Below, one piece after another: positions 10,147-19,073 of a DNA stretch of 64,000 nt (positions are counted from its first letter, which is position 1; each line of letters opens with the position of its first letter). Position numbers and translations under genes: made by a program. A model generated the notes under the pieces. The model ran no database searches. It was not told the origin of the DNA and saw only the letters and a list, made by a program, of their open reading frames with translations. The DNA lies in the NCBI GenBank assembly GCA_963815475.1, contig CAWFHD010000003.1, forward strand, positions 5,952,001 through 6,016,000, written 5' to 3'. This DNA comes from Sulfopaludibacter sp963815475 (GTDB lineage: Bacteria; Acidobacteriota; Terriglobia; Bryobacterales; Bryobacteraceae).

Positions 10147-11022
10147 CTAATGCGGACCACCGGCCCGCTTCACCGAGACTCTCACCTGAGCATTCGACCA
10201 GCAGCACTGGAAACCGCGGCCGCCATCGCCCGACCAGTCGTTGGCCACCACGCGCAGGATGTACTCGCCCGGCTCGCTGAAAGTGGCCGAGGTCTGCGCC
10301 TTGCCCGTGTATTTGGTGGACGGCGGAGCCTTGAAATCGGCCTTCTCCGGCATCGGCCGCGGATTCGCAAACGTGACCGTGCCGGGTCCGCGGAACTTAC
10401 TCCACGAGACCATCACGGCGGGTGTCGGCGGTCGCACTCCGGCAAGAGGCGCAGTGGCATCGTCAGCAACCCAAACGGTGAGATTGGCCGGCTCCTGCAT
10501 CGTGGTGGAGACCGACTTGGATTGTCCGGCGGGGCCCTGCACCCATGGCCCGCTCTCGGAGAATCCAATGAAAGGCGGTTCGTTGCCGCTCGCTTCACGG
10601 AAAGGCTGGAGCTCCCAAAGCGCATTCAGGCTCACGGGAATGGTGGTGGTCTGGCCGTTGGCAGTCAGCGTCCAGTTCAGCTTCTTATCCCCGAAGTCTT
10701 TCGGCACACGGATCGTGAACACTCCCCACTGACGGCCGGGAAGGAAATGCGTAGGTTGACCTTGATCGGGGTCGCCCGGTTCTATGCGGTTGTTGGAGCC
10801 CGCCGGGATTTCCAACTCCTGTTTCTGATTGCGGTTGTAGTAGCCAAGCAGAATGCTGAAGCTGCCGTCGGCATTCGGGAACCAACCTTCGAATGCTCCA
10901 GTGATGCTTTGCCCGAAGTCGTGTGGGGGCTCGAAGGGTAACTGTTGCGGCCATAAGAGCGCCAAACCTGACAACCCGATCGTTATCCACCGAAGTACAG
11001 TTGCCGCGCGCGGTCCGCCCAT
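10147..11022 (-). CDS. Secreted protein of unknown function
   Basis: The 291-residue protein has an N-terminal signal or anchor (VLRWITIGLSGLALLWP), then a domain with 'GAFEGWFPNADGSFSILLGYYNRN' and 'NRIEPGDPDQGQPTHFLPGRQWGVFTIRVP', and a C-terminal immunoglobulin-like or cadherin-like segment ('TFSEPGEYILRVVANDWSGDGG'). Similar proteins recur in acidobacteria beside cytochrome c/monooxygenase fusions, but no function is known to me. It follows the upstream gene by 9 bases and is surely cotranscribed with it. Two adjacent Cys residues lie near the end (QCCW). An extracytoplasmic location is inferred from the signal sequence. Confidence 0.65.
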   Translation of the reverse strand: MGGPRAATVLRWITIGLSGLALLWPQQLPFEPPHDFGQSITGAFEGWFPNADGSFSILLGYYNRNQKQELEIPAGSNNRIEPGDPDQGQPTHFLPGRQWGVFTIRVPKDFGDKKLNWTLTANGQTTTIPVSLNALWELQPFREASGNEPPFIGFSESGPWVQGPAGQSKSVSTTMQEPANLTVWVADDATAPLAGVRPPTPAVMVSWSKFRGPGTVTFANPRPMPEKADFKAPPSTKYTGKAQTSATFSEPGEYILRVVANDWSGDGGRGFQCCWSNAQVRVSVKRAGGPH

Positions 11023-11031
11023 GCCCTTTGC

Positions 11032-12360
11032 CTATCGCGGATTCCCGCTCGACGCGGTCCGCGGAGTCCGATGCTTCGTTACCCAATCGTTGTAGTCGGC
11101 CTCACTGATATACGTCACGTTTACCCAGGCATGCGACATCTCATCTACCGTGCGATCGCCGAATCCGACCCACTGGTCCGGATCGGGATTGTTCGGATTC
11201 GCGCGAGTGTTGTCGTGCCAGGCGGTGATATGGATCAGGGTCCCCTTGGGCAGCACCGGCGCCGATTCGTCGGTATAGATGTAGTTGTTCATCCAGTTAA
11301 AGTTGAAGTGATCCACATAGCTCAGCGTGCGCGCGGTGCCGTCCGGCAAGATGGCCTCCATGGACATGGCCTTGCCTCGAAGATGCATGTGCGGCTGGAA
11401 ATTCTCCAGGCGCGCGGGCTGCTGCAGCAGGTGAAATGCCTGGGTCTCGGCGATGGAATTGGGTGGGATATCGATCCGCGAGCCGAAGACAGGAGTGGCG
11501 TTGAAAAGCATCAGGCGCGTCCGATACCTTGGCACTTCGCCCTTCGGATAGAAGTACACGGCAAGCTCGGCATGATCGCGAATCTCCTGACCTACCGCGT
11601 GCAAGTGCAGTTCCCACCAGATATGCGAGCCGGGCAGCAGCAGCTTTCCGCAGTTGGGGCGATACGTGTCGTAATTCTTGCCGATGGCCCATTCCATCAG
11701 CAGACCAGCGTTGGCCAAGCCGCCGTCGGCAGCGGCGCCGGGGCTGCCGGACTCATCCTGAATGAGCCGAGCCAGCACGTGATGCATGATCTTGCGGCCG
11801 GCGATGGTTCCGGGACGCATCTCGACCGCGCGTACCCACCTCGCCTCGGTGAGAGGAACTTCGGTGAGCGGTTTGAACCAGACGTCCTGCCCGTGCGCCG
11901 GCATCGTGTAGGGCTCGGACTTCAGCACTAGATCCGGCTGCCCGTAGACTCTTGCCAGTTGCCAACCGTCATCCTCCGGAAACCTTTTGAGCGGCGGGAT
12001 ATCCTTCGGATCGCCCAGCGGAGAGCCGGAATCCACCCAGCGCACGATAGTAGCGATCTGCGAATCGGAGAGCGAGCGATCGTTCTGAAACTCCTGAATG
12101 CCGACTGTTTTATCGAGGTGCCACGGCGGCATGTTGCGCGTAATCACGCGCTGCCGGATGGACTTGGCCCAAGGGCGCGTCTCCTCATAAGTGACTAGCG
12201 ACATCGGCGCTGCGGTGCCCTCGCGGTGGCACTCCTGGCATTTTTCCTGGAAGATGGGGGCGATGTCTTTGGCGAAGGTGACCCGTGCCCCGCCCGCATC
12301 CGCAGCGACGACCAGACTCGGCAGCAGAAGAAGAGTCCCAAAGCAGAATGCATCCCTCAT
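11032..12360 (-). CDS. Secreted cytochrome c / type II copper monooxygenase-like fusion
   Basis: The 442-residue exported protein (signal at 1-20) begins with a heme-attachment domain: CQECH at 41-45, with a possible axial Met at 77 in NMPPW. After it comes a two-domain copper-monooxygenase-like region resembling peptidylglycine/dopamine monooxygenases. A His-His pair lies at 193-194 (CuH type), a LHLH pair at 252-254, a H-x-H pair at 324-326 (CuM type) and a Met in the sequence DEM at 408. All expected copper ligands therefore seem present. The cytochrome domain could feed the electrons that ascorbate supplies in animals. It lies between a lyase-like propeller gene and an unknown secreted protein on the same strand. 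The substrate is unknown. Confidence 0.8.
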   Translation of the reverse strand: MRDAFCFGTLLLLPSLVVAADAGGARVTFAKDIAPIFQEKCQECHREGTAAPMSLVTYEETRPWAKSIRQRVITRNMPPWHLDKTVGIQEFQNDRSLSDSQIATIVRWVDSGSPLGDPKDIPPLKRFPEDDGWQLARVYGQPDLVLKSEPYTMPAHGQDVWFKPLTEVPLTEARWVRAVEMRPGTIAGRKIMHHVLARLIQDESGSPGAAADGGLANAGLLMEWAIGKNYDTYRPNCGKLLLPGSHIWWELHLHAVGQEIRDHAELAVYFYPKGEVPRYRTRLMLFNATPVFGSRIDIPPNSIAETQAFHLLQQPARLENFQPHMHLRGKAMSMEAILPDGTARTLSYVDHFNFNWMNNYIYTDESAPVLPKGTLIHITAWHDNTRANPNNPDPDQWVGFGDRTVDEMSHAWVNVTYISEADYNDWVTKHRTPRTASSGNPR

Positions 12361-12545
12361 GGTCTGCTCCTTTCCCCAGGTAGACGGATCGATGTTAAGC
12401 AGAGTCTAGGCGGTTCACGAACCGTTGTCAATAGCCTACCGACCAGTCGGACAGCTCACGGTGGGGCGGACGATCATTTTTGTCGTCTGTCGGGTTCGCC
12501 CAGGAGAATGACGGACCGGCAGACCACAAAAGGCGACGGTCCGCG

Positions 12546-13874
12546 CTACCGGGCCTCTGGCCAGACCACGCCCTGATCTTTCTTGGTAACAGCGGCCATA
12601 CCTTTATAGAGGAACTTTTGGATGCGCTGGCCTCGGTAGGTCTCGGTGGTGAAAATGTTGCCCTTGGAATCAGTGGCGATGCTGTGTACGGCATAGAACT
12701 CCCCTGGCTGCCGGCCGCCATCGCCGAAGCTGGTGAGAATCTCCATCGATTCCCGCGCGATGATGTACACCTTTTCGTTGGCGCCATCGGCAAGGTAGAT
12801 GTACTTCTGCTGCGAATCTTTAGAGAACGCGATATCCCAGACCGAGCCATCGCCAAGAATGTTTTTCGCGATGAAAACTTCCTTCACGAAAGTGCCGTCC
12901 GGTTTGAATACCTGGATGCGGTCATTGGGACGGTCACAGACGTACAGCAGTCCGTCATGCGAAAGCTCGGCGCAGTGCACGGGATTGCGAAACTGCTGAG
13001 CCGGCGGCTCGGCGGGATCGTAGCGGCCCAGCGGCGTATCGTCGGGTTTGTGGCCGTAGGCGCCCCAATGACGCTTGTACTTGCCGGTCTCTGCATCGAA
13101 GACAATGACGCGATGATTACCGTAACCGTCCGCTACGTACAATTCATCCGCCTTCGGATCGACGCACATCTTGGCTGCGCCCTTCAGGTTCTCGACATCG
13201 TTGCTGCCCTTGCTTTGGCCGGGTTTGCCGATCTGCATCAGAAACTTGCCCGACTGGGTGAATTTCAGGATCATGTTGTCGTTGAAATAGCCGGGTGCCG
13301 GCTGTCCTTCCGGCGTGGCAGCCCCCCTGCCCGCACCTGCGCGCCCAGCGCCGGCACGCCCCGCGCCGGCATCGCCGCCTCGCGAAGCAGCACTACCAGG
13401 AGCGGGACGGCCGTTGCCGCCGATCCAGACATTGCCCTTGTAGTCGATGAAGATCCCGTGGTTCGTCTCCGGCCAATCGTACCCTTCGCCCGGACCGCCC
13501 CAATGGCCGATGAGATTCCCGGCTTCATCGAACTCGAGCACCGGAGGCGCCGGTTCGCAGCATTCCGCCTCCACCACGCCCGCCCGCCGCTTGGGGCCAG
13601 GCGGATTAGCGGCGCCGTAATTCTCCATGGCTTCGAGGGAGGCCTGCCGATGGACGATCCAGATATGATCGTTGGAATCCACTGCCACGCCGATCGCGTT
13701 GCCCAGCAGCCAGTGGTTGGGCAGGGGCTTAGGCCACATGGGGTCCACCTCGAACCGCGGCGCCATCACTCCCGCTGCCTTTACTCCTGCCACTCTATCG
13801 AGCAGAACGGAAGCAGCTCCTAACGCCAGGAAGATCGCGATGAACATCGCACCCAGACGACGATGCCGATTCAT
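12546..13874 (-). CDS. Secreted NHL-type beta-propeller resembling peptidyl-amidoglycolate lyase
   Basis: The 442-residue protein has an N-terminal membrane anchor or signal (FIAIFLALGAASVLL). It is followed by repeated NHL-like blades such as 'AIGVAVDSNDHIWIVHR', 'HGIFIDYKGNVWIGG', 'DELYVADGYGNHRVIVFD', 'LLYVCDRPNDRIQVF' and 'GNIFTTETYRGQRIQKF'. The layout matches the six-bladed propeller of the lyase half of peptide-amidating enzymes, but many such bacterial proteins have no proven activity. A low-complexity Gly/Ala/Arg insertion (about residues 162-190, GAGRAGAGRA type) interrupts one blade. It is upstream of and on the same strand as the copper-monooxygenase-like gene, so the two may act together. 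Confidence 0.75.
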   Translation of the reverse strand: MNRHRRLGAMFIAIFLALGAASVLLDRVAGVKAAGVMAPRFEVDPMWPKPLPNHWLLGNAIGVAVDSNDHIWIVHRQASLEAMENYGAANPPGPKRRAGVVEAECCEPAPPVLEFDEAGNLIGHWGGPGEGYDWPETNHGIFIDYKGNVWIGGNGRPAPGSAASRGGDAGAGRAGAGRAGAGRGAATPEGQPAPGYFNDNMILKFTQSGKFLMQIGKPGQSKGSNDVENLKGAAKMCVDPKADELYVADGYGNHRVIVFDAETGKYKRHWGAYGHKPDDTPLGRYDPAEPPAQQFRNPVHCAELSHDGLLYVCDRPNDRIQVFKPDGTFVKEVFIAKNILGDGSVWDIAFSKDSQQKYIYLADGANEKVYIIARESMEILTSFGDGGRQPGEFYAVHSIATDSKGNIFTTETYRGQRIQKFLYKGMAAVTKKDQGVVWPEAR

Positions 13875-13966
13875 GCTTCTCAGCCCTCCATTTCCGAGGT
13901 AAGCTACTCTTCACGAGTGGAAGCGATTATACACTTTCGAAATCGAGCAACCAGATTTTTCGGATC

Positions 13967-14783
13967 GTGGCGCTCTGCGCATGGCCGTTGGCGCTCGCGG
14001 CTCACGTTATCCCGAACGATGACACCGCTCAGCTCTTCATCAAGCCCGATGGCCAACATCTCAACGTGCTGGTCAGGGCGCCCTTGAAATCGATTCGCGA
14101 CGTCGTATTCCCGCAGCGCGGGGCCGGCTATTTGGATCTGACGCACGTCGCCGATGCTTCCGGAAATGGCGACACTGTGGATCTCGGACTTCATTGAGCT
14201 CTACGAGGACGCTGCACCGCTGGCGAAAAGACCTCGTGTGATCGCCTCGCGGCTGTCGCTCGAATCGGACCGCTCCTTCGTCTCGTATGAAGCCGCCACG
14301 CGGCACTTTACCTCGCCTCCGATGGCGAACATCATCGACGTGGCCTGGAACCAGACGCTGTTCGACGTCTGGTTCGAATACCCGATCCACAGTGAGCTGT
14401 CACGGTTCTCGATTCATTCCTAGTTGGCGCGCCTCGGCCTGCGGGTAGTGACGGTGCTACGGTTTGTACTCCCCGGTAGCGTTGTCCGAGCATTCGAATT
14501 TACCGGGGATCCTGGGATCGTACAGCTCGACCCGCGATGGCGCCAGGCGGCACTTCGTTTCATCGATCTGGGCTTCTTCCATATTCTGGAAGGCACGGAC
14601 CACCTGCTGTTCCTGCTGTGCCTGGTGATTCCGTTCCGGCGTTTAAGGGCCCTGATCCCCGTGGTGACCTCATTCACGATTGCGCATTCCATTACCCTCA
14701 TCGCCTCGGCTTATGACCTCGCGCCGGACGTGCTGTGGTTTCCGCCGCTGATCGAAACGCTGATTGCGATCTCGATCGTTTAA
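13967..14783 (+). pseudogene. HupE/UreJ-like membrane protein, broken
   Basis: The first segment (ALCAWPLALAAHVIPNDDTAQLFIKPDG...) is a signal peptide and the start of the extracytoplasmic domain. It shifts frame near 14150 into 'ATLWISDFIELYEDAAPLAKRPRVIASRLSLESDRSF'. A TAG at 14421 interrupts that frame between 'SRFSIHS' and 'LARLGLRVVTVLRFVLPG'. The membrane domain then shows the HupE mark 'FFHILEGTDHLLFLLCLVIPFRRLRALIPVVTSFTIAHSITL' but ends at 'LIAISIV' with a stop, well short of the usual C-terminus. One frameshift, one nonsense codon and a 3' truncation together point to real decay. Confidence 0.8.
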
Positions 14784-14810
14784 CCAGCCCCGGCGCTACA
14801 CTGAGATTTC

Positions 14811-15992
14811 ATGTCCAATCCACTTTCCTACCTCCACGACCAGATTGAGCAGTGGAAGGCTGAGGGCACTTATCAGCGCCTGCGCATCCTGGAATCGGAG
14901 AGCGCGGCAGAAGCGCGATTCGATGGCAAGGAGGTAATCAACCTTGCTTCCAATAATTACCTGGGCCTCACCACTCACCCCAAGCTGAAGGAAGCCGCGA
15001 TTGAAGCGGTTCGAAAATACGGCGCGGGTTCGGGCGCGGTGCGCACGATTTCCGGCACCATGACGCTGCATATGCAGCTTGAGGAGCGGATTGCCGCTTT
15101 CAAGCGTGTGGAGGCGTGTGTGGTCTTCCAGTCCGGATTCGCGGCGAATGCGGGCACGGTCTCGGCGATTCTCACGCCTGACGATCACATTATTTCCGAC
15201 GAGTTGAACCATGCCAGCATCATCGACGGGTGCCGGCTTTCGCGCGCCAAAATTCACGTCTTCCCGCATAAGGACGTGGCGGCGGCCGAGAAGATTCTGG
15301 GCGAACTGGATGGCGTGCCTGGGCGCAAGCTGCTCATCTCCGATGGCGTGTTCTCGATGGACGGCGATATCGGGCCGCTGCCGGGACTGGTGGAGGCGGC
15401 GGAGAAGCACGGCGCCATCATGATGGTGGATGACGCGCATTCTTCGGGTGTGCTGGGCCGCAACGGGCGCGGCACCATCGATCATTTCAATCTGCATGGG
15501 CGCGTACAGGTGCAGGTGGGCACACTGTCGAAAGCTATCGGAGTGCTCGGCGGATATGTCTGCGGCAGCCGCGACCTGATCGAGTTTCTCTACCATCGCG
15601 CGCGGCCGTTCCTGTTTTCCACGTCGCATCCTCCGGCGGTGGCGGCGGCCTGCCTGGCGGCGTTCGATGTGCTGGAGCAGGAGCCGGAGCGCATTCAGGC
15701 GCTGTGGGACAACACGAAATACTTCAAGGCGGGATTGCAAGCGTCCGGGTTCAATACGGGGATCAGCGAAACTCCCATCACGCCTGTGATTGTGGGCGAG
15801 GCGAAGACGGCGCATGAGCTATCGCGCGAACTGTTCGCGGAAGGCGTGCTGGCCACTGGCATCGGCTTCCCCACGGTGGCGAAAGGCAAGGCTCGGGTGC
15901 GGACGATTGTGGCGGCGACTCACACGAGGGACGAATTGGATCGCGCGCTCGAAGTATTCCGCAAGGTCGGAAAAAAGATGGGCTTGGTGTAA
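14811..15992 (+). CDS. kbl: Glycine C-acetyltransferase (2-amino-3-ketobutyrate CoA ligase), Kbl/BioF family
   Basis: The 393-residue fold-type I PLP enzyme of the alpha-oxoamine synthase family condenses acyl-CoA with an amino acid in the cytoplasm. Visible marks are 'NNYLGLTTHP' (48-57), 'GSGAVRTISGT' (73-83), the stacking His in 'DELNHASIIDG' (His134), 'DDAHSSGVLG' (Asp207-Asp208) and the PLP lysine in 'GTLSKAIGVLGGYVCGS' (Lys241). The close run of conserved stretches ('LISDGVFSMDGDIGPLP', 'SETPITPVI') fits Kbl of the Gram-positive type best. No threonine dehydrogenase gene is adjacent, so 8-amino-7-oxononanoate synthase (BioF) remains possible. It is a single gene, convergent with the permease below. 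Confidence 0.75.
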   Translation: MSNPLSYLHDQIEQWKAEGTYQRLRILESESAAEARFDGKEVINLASNNYLGLTTHPKLKEAAIEAVRKYGAGSGAVRTISGTMTLHMQLEERIAAFKRVEACVVFQSGFAANAGTVSAILTPDDHIISDELNHASIIDGCRLSRAKIHVFPHKDVAAAEKILGELDGVPGRKLLISDGVFSMDGDIGPLPGLVEAAEKHGAIMMVDDAHSSGVLGRNGRGTIDHFNLHGRVQVQVGTLSKAIGVLGGYVCGSRDLIEFLYHRARPFLFSTSHPPAVAAACLAAFDVLEQEPERIQALWDNTKYFKAGLQASGFNTGISETPITPVIVGEAKTAHELSRELFAEGVLATGIGFPTVAKGKARVRTIVAATHTRDELDRALEVFRKVGKKMGLV

Positions 15993-16001
15993 CAAGTCCC
16001 A

Positions 16002-16019
16002 GCAGGCCAAAGGGCCTGC
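16002..16019. repeat. Palindromic repeat between convergent genes
   Basis: The arms GCAGGCC and GGCCTGC around AAAG are followed by CCCACC. Nearly the same palindrome occurs at 54698-54717. It lies between kbl and the permease gene, which converge, so it may serve as a two-way terminator, but there is no T-run. Confidence 0.6.
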
Positions 16020-16028
16020 CCCACCCTA

Positions 16029-18677
16029 CTACTCGTAGCGCAGCGCGATTAGCGGGGAAATGCGTGTGGCGCGCAATGCTGGTAGCACCGTCGCCAGCAG
16101 GACCACCAGGAGCAATCCCAAGGGCGCGGCGGCGAAGGTCAGGGCGTCGGTAGTTCCTATGCCGAACAGCATGCCGCCGAGCAGACGGGTGAGCGCGAAG
16201 GCTCCCGCGAGGCCGAGCGCGATTCCGATGGCTGCCAGCCCTGCGCCTTGCAGCACTACCATTTTGACGACGTCCGACCGCTCCGCGCCGAGCGCCATGC
16301 GGACTCCGATTTCGTGAGTGCGCTGCGCCACCGAGTACGCGATGAGGCCGTAGATCCCCACCGCGGCCAGCAGCAGTGCGATGCCGGCGAAGAGTGCCAG
16401 CAGCATGGTGTCGAAGCGTGGCTGTGAGACAGACGACTGCATGGCCTCTTCCATGGTGCCGATCCAAGCGAGCGTCACTCCCGGGTCGATGGACTGGACG
16501 CTCTGGCGCAAGGCGCTTGTCAGGCGTGCGGCGTCGCCCGAAGTGCGCACCGCCAGAAACATCCGCGGCATGTAGTTTTGCGCAAACGGCATGTAGTAGG
16601 CAGGGTCGGAGTCCACGGTCAGACCCATGTATTTCACGTTGCCGACCACACCCACGATCTCCATCCACGGATTGCCGGAACCCGGTCCGCTGGCGCGGAT
16701 CCGCTTGCCGACGGGTTCCCGATTGGGCAGGAAGCGTCGAGCAAATGCCTCGCTCACGATCGCCACAGGCTCCGAGTTCGACGCGTCGTGACTGGTGAAG
16801 TATCGGCCTTTGCGGAGAGGAACCTCCAGCGCCGGGAAGAATTCCGGGTCCACCGTGGCATCGGTAACGATGGGGTTGATCTCACCCTGTGGCAGGGACT
16901 GGCCTTCGATGCCGAAGGTATCGGCATCTCCCTGGCGGTCCGGCGGAAGCGTGTCGGTGACGGTCGCCATCTGGACGCCGGGGAGATTGCGGGCGCGTCG
17001 GACCACCTCGTCGTAGAAGGCGAGGCCGGCCGGGGCGTCGTTGTACTTACGGCTGCCGGGAGAAATCAGGAGGTGAAGGATATGGCTGGGCGGCGCGGAG
17101 AACCCTGCGCTGACGCGCTGCAGGTTGGCAAAGCTACGCAGCAGCAGACCGGCGCCCACCAGGAGCATCAGCGAAATTCCAATTTCCGCGGCTACCAGCG
17201 CCGATCGGGTGCGAGTGCGCGAATGGCCGGATCCAGCGCCTCGGCCGCCTTCTTTCAGCGTCGAGTTCAGATCGGCGCGCGAGCTTTGGAGGGCGGGCGC
17301 CAGTCCAAAGAGGATGCCGGTGAGCAGCGAGACGAGCAGCATGAATCCCAGGACGGTGAAGTCGAGACGGACCGAATCGATGAGCGGCAGGTCTCCGGGA
17401 TTCCAGGCGCGGATGAGCTCGATGGCGCCCCAGGCTAGCGCCAGTCCAGCAACGCCGCCCATCAAGGAGAGGAGCGTGCTTTCGGCGAGCAACTGGCGGA
17501 CCAGCCTGCCGCGTCCGGCGCCGAGGCTCAGGCGAAGTGCCATCTCACGTTCGCGAGTGGTGGCGCGGGCCAGCATCAGGTTGGCTACGTTGACCACGGC
17601 GATGAGCAGCACCAGTCCTACGGCGCCGGCGAGCACCAGGATGGTCGGTTTGAGGGAGGGCCCCAGGAGGGCATCGCGGAGGCTAAGCACGGGTAGGGTG
17701 AGACGCTTGTAGGTGGGATTCTCCTGCATCATGCGCAGCCCGATGTGGTTCAGCTCGGCCTGCGCCTGCTGAAGCGTGATGCCGGGTTTCAATCGCGCCA
17801 CGCCGCGGTAGAACCAGGGGCCGTAGCGCGTGGGCGGGTCGAGCGTGAGGTTGGTCCACACTTCCGTGTCGCGACGCGGGAACTGGAAACCGGAGCGCAG
17901 CACGCCGATCACGGTGGACGGGACGCCGTTCACCAGAATGGTTTGGCCCACGACCGACGGGTTGGCGGCGAAACGGCGTCGCCAGATGAGCTCACCGAGC
18001 ACGGTCAGCGACGGACCCGCGGGCTTATCGTCGCCTGGCGCGAACGTGCGGCCGATTAGAGGCCGCACGCCGAGAGTGGAGAAGAAGCCGGCTGTGACCT
18101 GGGCGCCCTGCACCTGCTCCGGGACGCGTCCCGGTCCGCCGATATCCAGCACGCGATTGCGGAAAAGGGCGAGATCTTCGAACGCGTGATTGTTCTCGCG
18201 CCACATCTGATAGTCGCGGATGCAGAGCGTGCCGAACTGAAAGTCGCGAGGGAAGTAGCGCATGAAGACCACCGCCACGCGGTCGGCGTCGGGGTAGGGA
18301 AGCGGTCGCAGCAGAATGCCGTAGGCGACGCTGAACATGGCGGTATTGGCGCCAATCCCGAGGGCCAGCGCCAGCACGGCGACGACGGTGAAGGCCGGGT
18401 TCGTGCGCAGGGTACGGAAAGCGTAGCGAAGATCCTGTATAAGCTCTTCCAGCATTTGACCCATCCTTGCTTGCCTGACTTCTTCTTTGACTTGGTCCAT
18501 GCTGCCGAACTCCAGACGAGCCAGGCGGCGCGCAGATTCGTCATCCAGACCGCCGCCGCGCTTCTCGTCAGTCAACTGATCCAGATAGGCGGTCAACTCG
18601 GCGTCCAGGTCATGCTCGATGCGCTGTTTCGTGAAGAGGTTGCGGGCGAGGCTGGCGAGACGGCTCAGGAACGGCAT
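16029..18677 (-). CDS. MacB/FtsX-type permease of the acidobacterial duplicated-orphan-permease (ADOP) type
   Basis: The 882-residue inner-membrane protein has no ATPase domain. It begins with an ADOP N-terminal stretch (FTKQRIEHDLDAELTAYLDQLTDEKRGGG), then 'LRYAFRTLRTNPAFTVVAVLALALGIGANTAMFSV', the first MacB-like membrane segment. Periplasmic domain one is followed by an FtsX core (about 360-490, 'LLIAVVNVANLMLARATTREREMALRLSLGAGR'). A second MacB/FtsX copy ends with 'YSVAQRTHEIGVRMALGAERSDVVKMV' and a C-terminal 'ATRISPLIALRYE'. The duplicated layout defines the family. Its role may be export or lipoprotein/antibiotic efflux, but is unproven. It follows the padR-like gene by 12 bases in one transcription unit. 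Confidence 0.9.
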   Translation of the reverse strand: MPFLSRLASLARNLFTKQRIEHDLDAELTAYLDQLTDEKRGGGLDDESARRLARLEFGSMDQVKEEVRQARMGQMLEELIQDLRYAFRTLRTNPAFTVVAVLALALGIGANTAMFSVAYGILLRPLPYPDADRVAVVFMRYFPRDFQFGTLCIRDYQMWRENNHAFEDLALFRNRVLDIGGPGRVPEQVQGAQVTAGFFSTLGVRPLIGRTFAPGDDKPAGPSLTVLGELIWRRRFAANPSVVGQTILVNGVPSTVIGVLRSGFQFPRRDTEVWTNLTLDPPTRYGPWFYRGVARLKPGITLQQAQAELNHIGLRMMQENPTYKRLTLPVLSLRDALLGPSLKPTILVLAGAVGLVLLIAVVNVANLMLARATTREREMALRLSLGAGRGRLVRQLLAESTLLSLMGGVAGLALAWGAIELIRAWNPGDLPLIDSVRLDFTVLGFMLLVSLLTGILFGLAPALQSSRADLNSTLKEGGRGAGSGHSRTRTRSALVAAEIGISLMLLVGAGLLLRSFANLQRVSAGFSAPPSHILHLLISPGSRKYNDAPAGLAFYDEVVRRARNLPGVQMATVTDTLPPDRQGDADTFGIEGQSLPQGEINPIVTDATVDPEFFPALEVPLRKGRYFTSHDASNSEPVAIVSEAFARRFLPNREPVGKRIRASGPGSGNPWMEIVGVVGNVKYMGLTVDSDPAYYMPFAQNYMPRMFLAVRTSGDAARLTSALRQSVQSIDPGVTLAWIGTMEEAMQSSVSQPRFDTMLLALFAGIALLLAAVGIYGLIAYSVAQRTHEIGVRMALGAERSDVVKMVVLQGAGLAAIGIALGLAGAFALTRLLGGMLFGIGTTDALTFAAAPLGLLLVVLLATVLPALRATRISPLIALRYE

Positions 18678-18689
18678 GGCGGCTCGGAG

Positions 18690-19016
18690 TTAGGTGGCCT
18701 GGAGAGCGCAGGCAATGGCGAGCGCGATGGTCTCCCACTGCGCGGTCTCGGTTTGCAGTTGGCGGCGTCCGGCGGCGGTGAGGCGGTAGAACTTAGCGCG
18801 GCGATTGTTTTCGGAATCGCCCCACGAGGACGAGAGCCACCCGGCCTCTTCCATACGATGCAGGGCAGGGAACAGCGATCCTGGCTTCACCTGGAATGTG
18901 CCGTTGGTGATTTGGGCGATGCGGTGAGAAATGCCGAGGCCGTGGAGTTCGGTGAGGGCCAGGGCTTTCAGGATCAAAAGGTCGAGGGTCCCTTGGAGAA
19001 GATTCGTGGCTGGCAT
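18690..19016 (-). CDS. PadR-family transcriptional regulator
   Basis: The 108-residue protein has the PadR winged helix: 'LLQGTLDLLILKALALTELHGLGISHRI' (helices 1-2), 'GSLFPALHRMEEAGWLSSSWG' (recognition helix) and 'RRAKFYRLTAAGRRQLQTE' (wing, then the dimerising C-terminal helix). This short form is usually coupled to ADOP permease genes in acidobacteria, as here, where the permease starts 12 bases downstream. It probably represses its own operon through the inverted repeat that directly precedes its start codon. Confidence 0.9.
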   Translation of the reverse strand: MPATNLLQGTLDLLILKALALTELHGLGISHRIAQITNGTFQVKPGSLFPALHRMEEAGWLSSSWGDSENNRRAKFYRLTAAGRRQLQTETAQWETIALAIACALQAT

Positions 19017-19017
19017 A

Positions 19018-19040
19018 CTCGTATAGAAATGCTATACGAG
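19018..19040. promoter_or_regulatory. Probable PadR operator
   Basis: A perfect inverted repeat: CTCGTATAG at 19018-19026 and CTATACGAG at 19032-19040 with a 5-base spacer. It sits one base upstream of the PadR start codon (19014-19016), so binding would block translation initiation signals and the promoter. The assignment to PadR comes from position and symmetry. Confidence 0.65.
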
Positions 19041-19073
19041 GTCATATAGAATGTCAATAGGTGAGGCTCGAAC

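Noticed and set aside
12480..13823. A 447-codon plus-strand frame
   Set aside because: It is antisense to the beta-propeller gene, which has regular NHL blades and a signal sequence.
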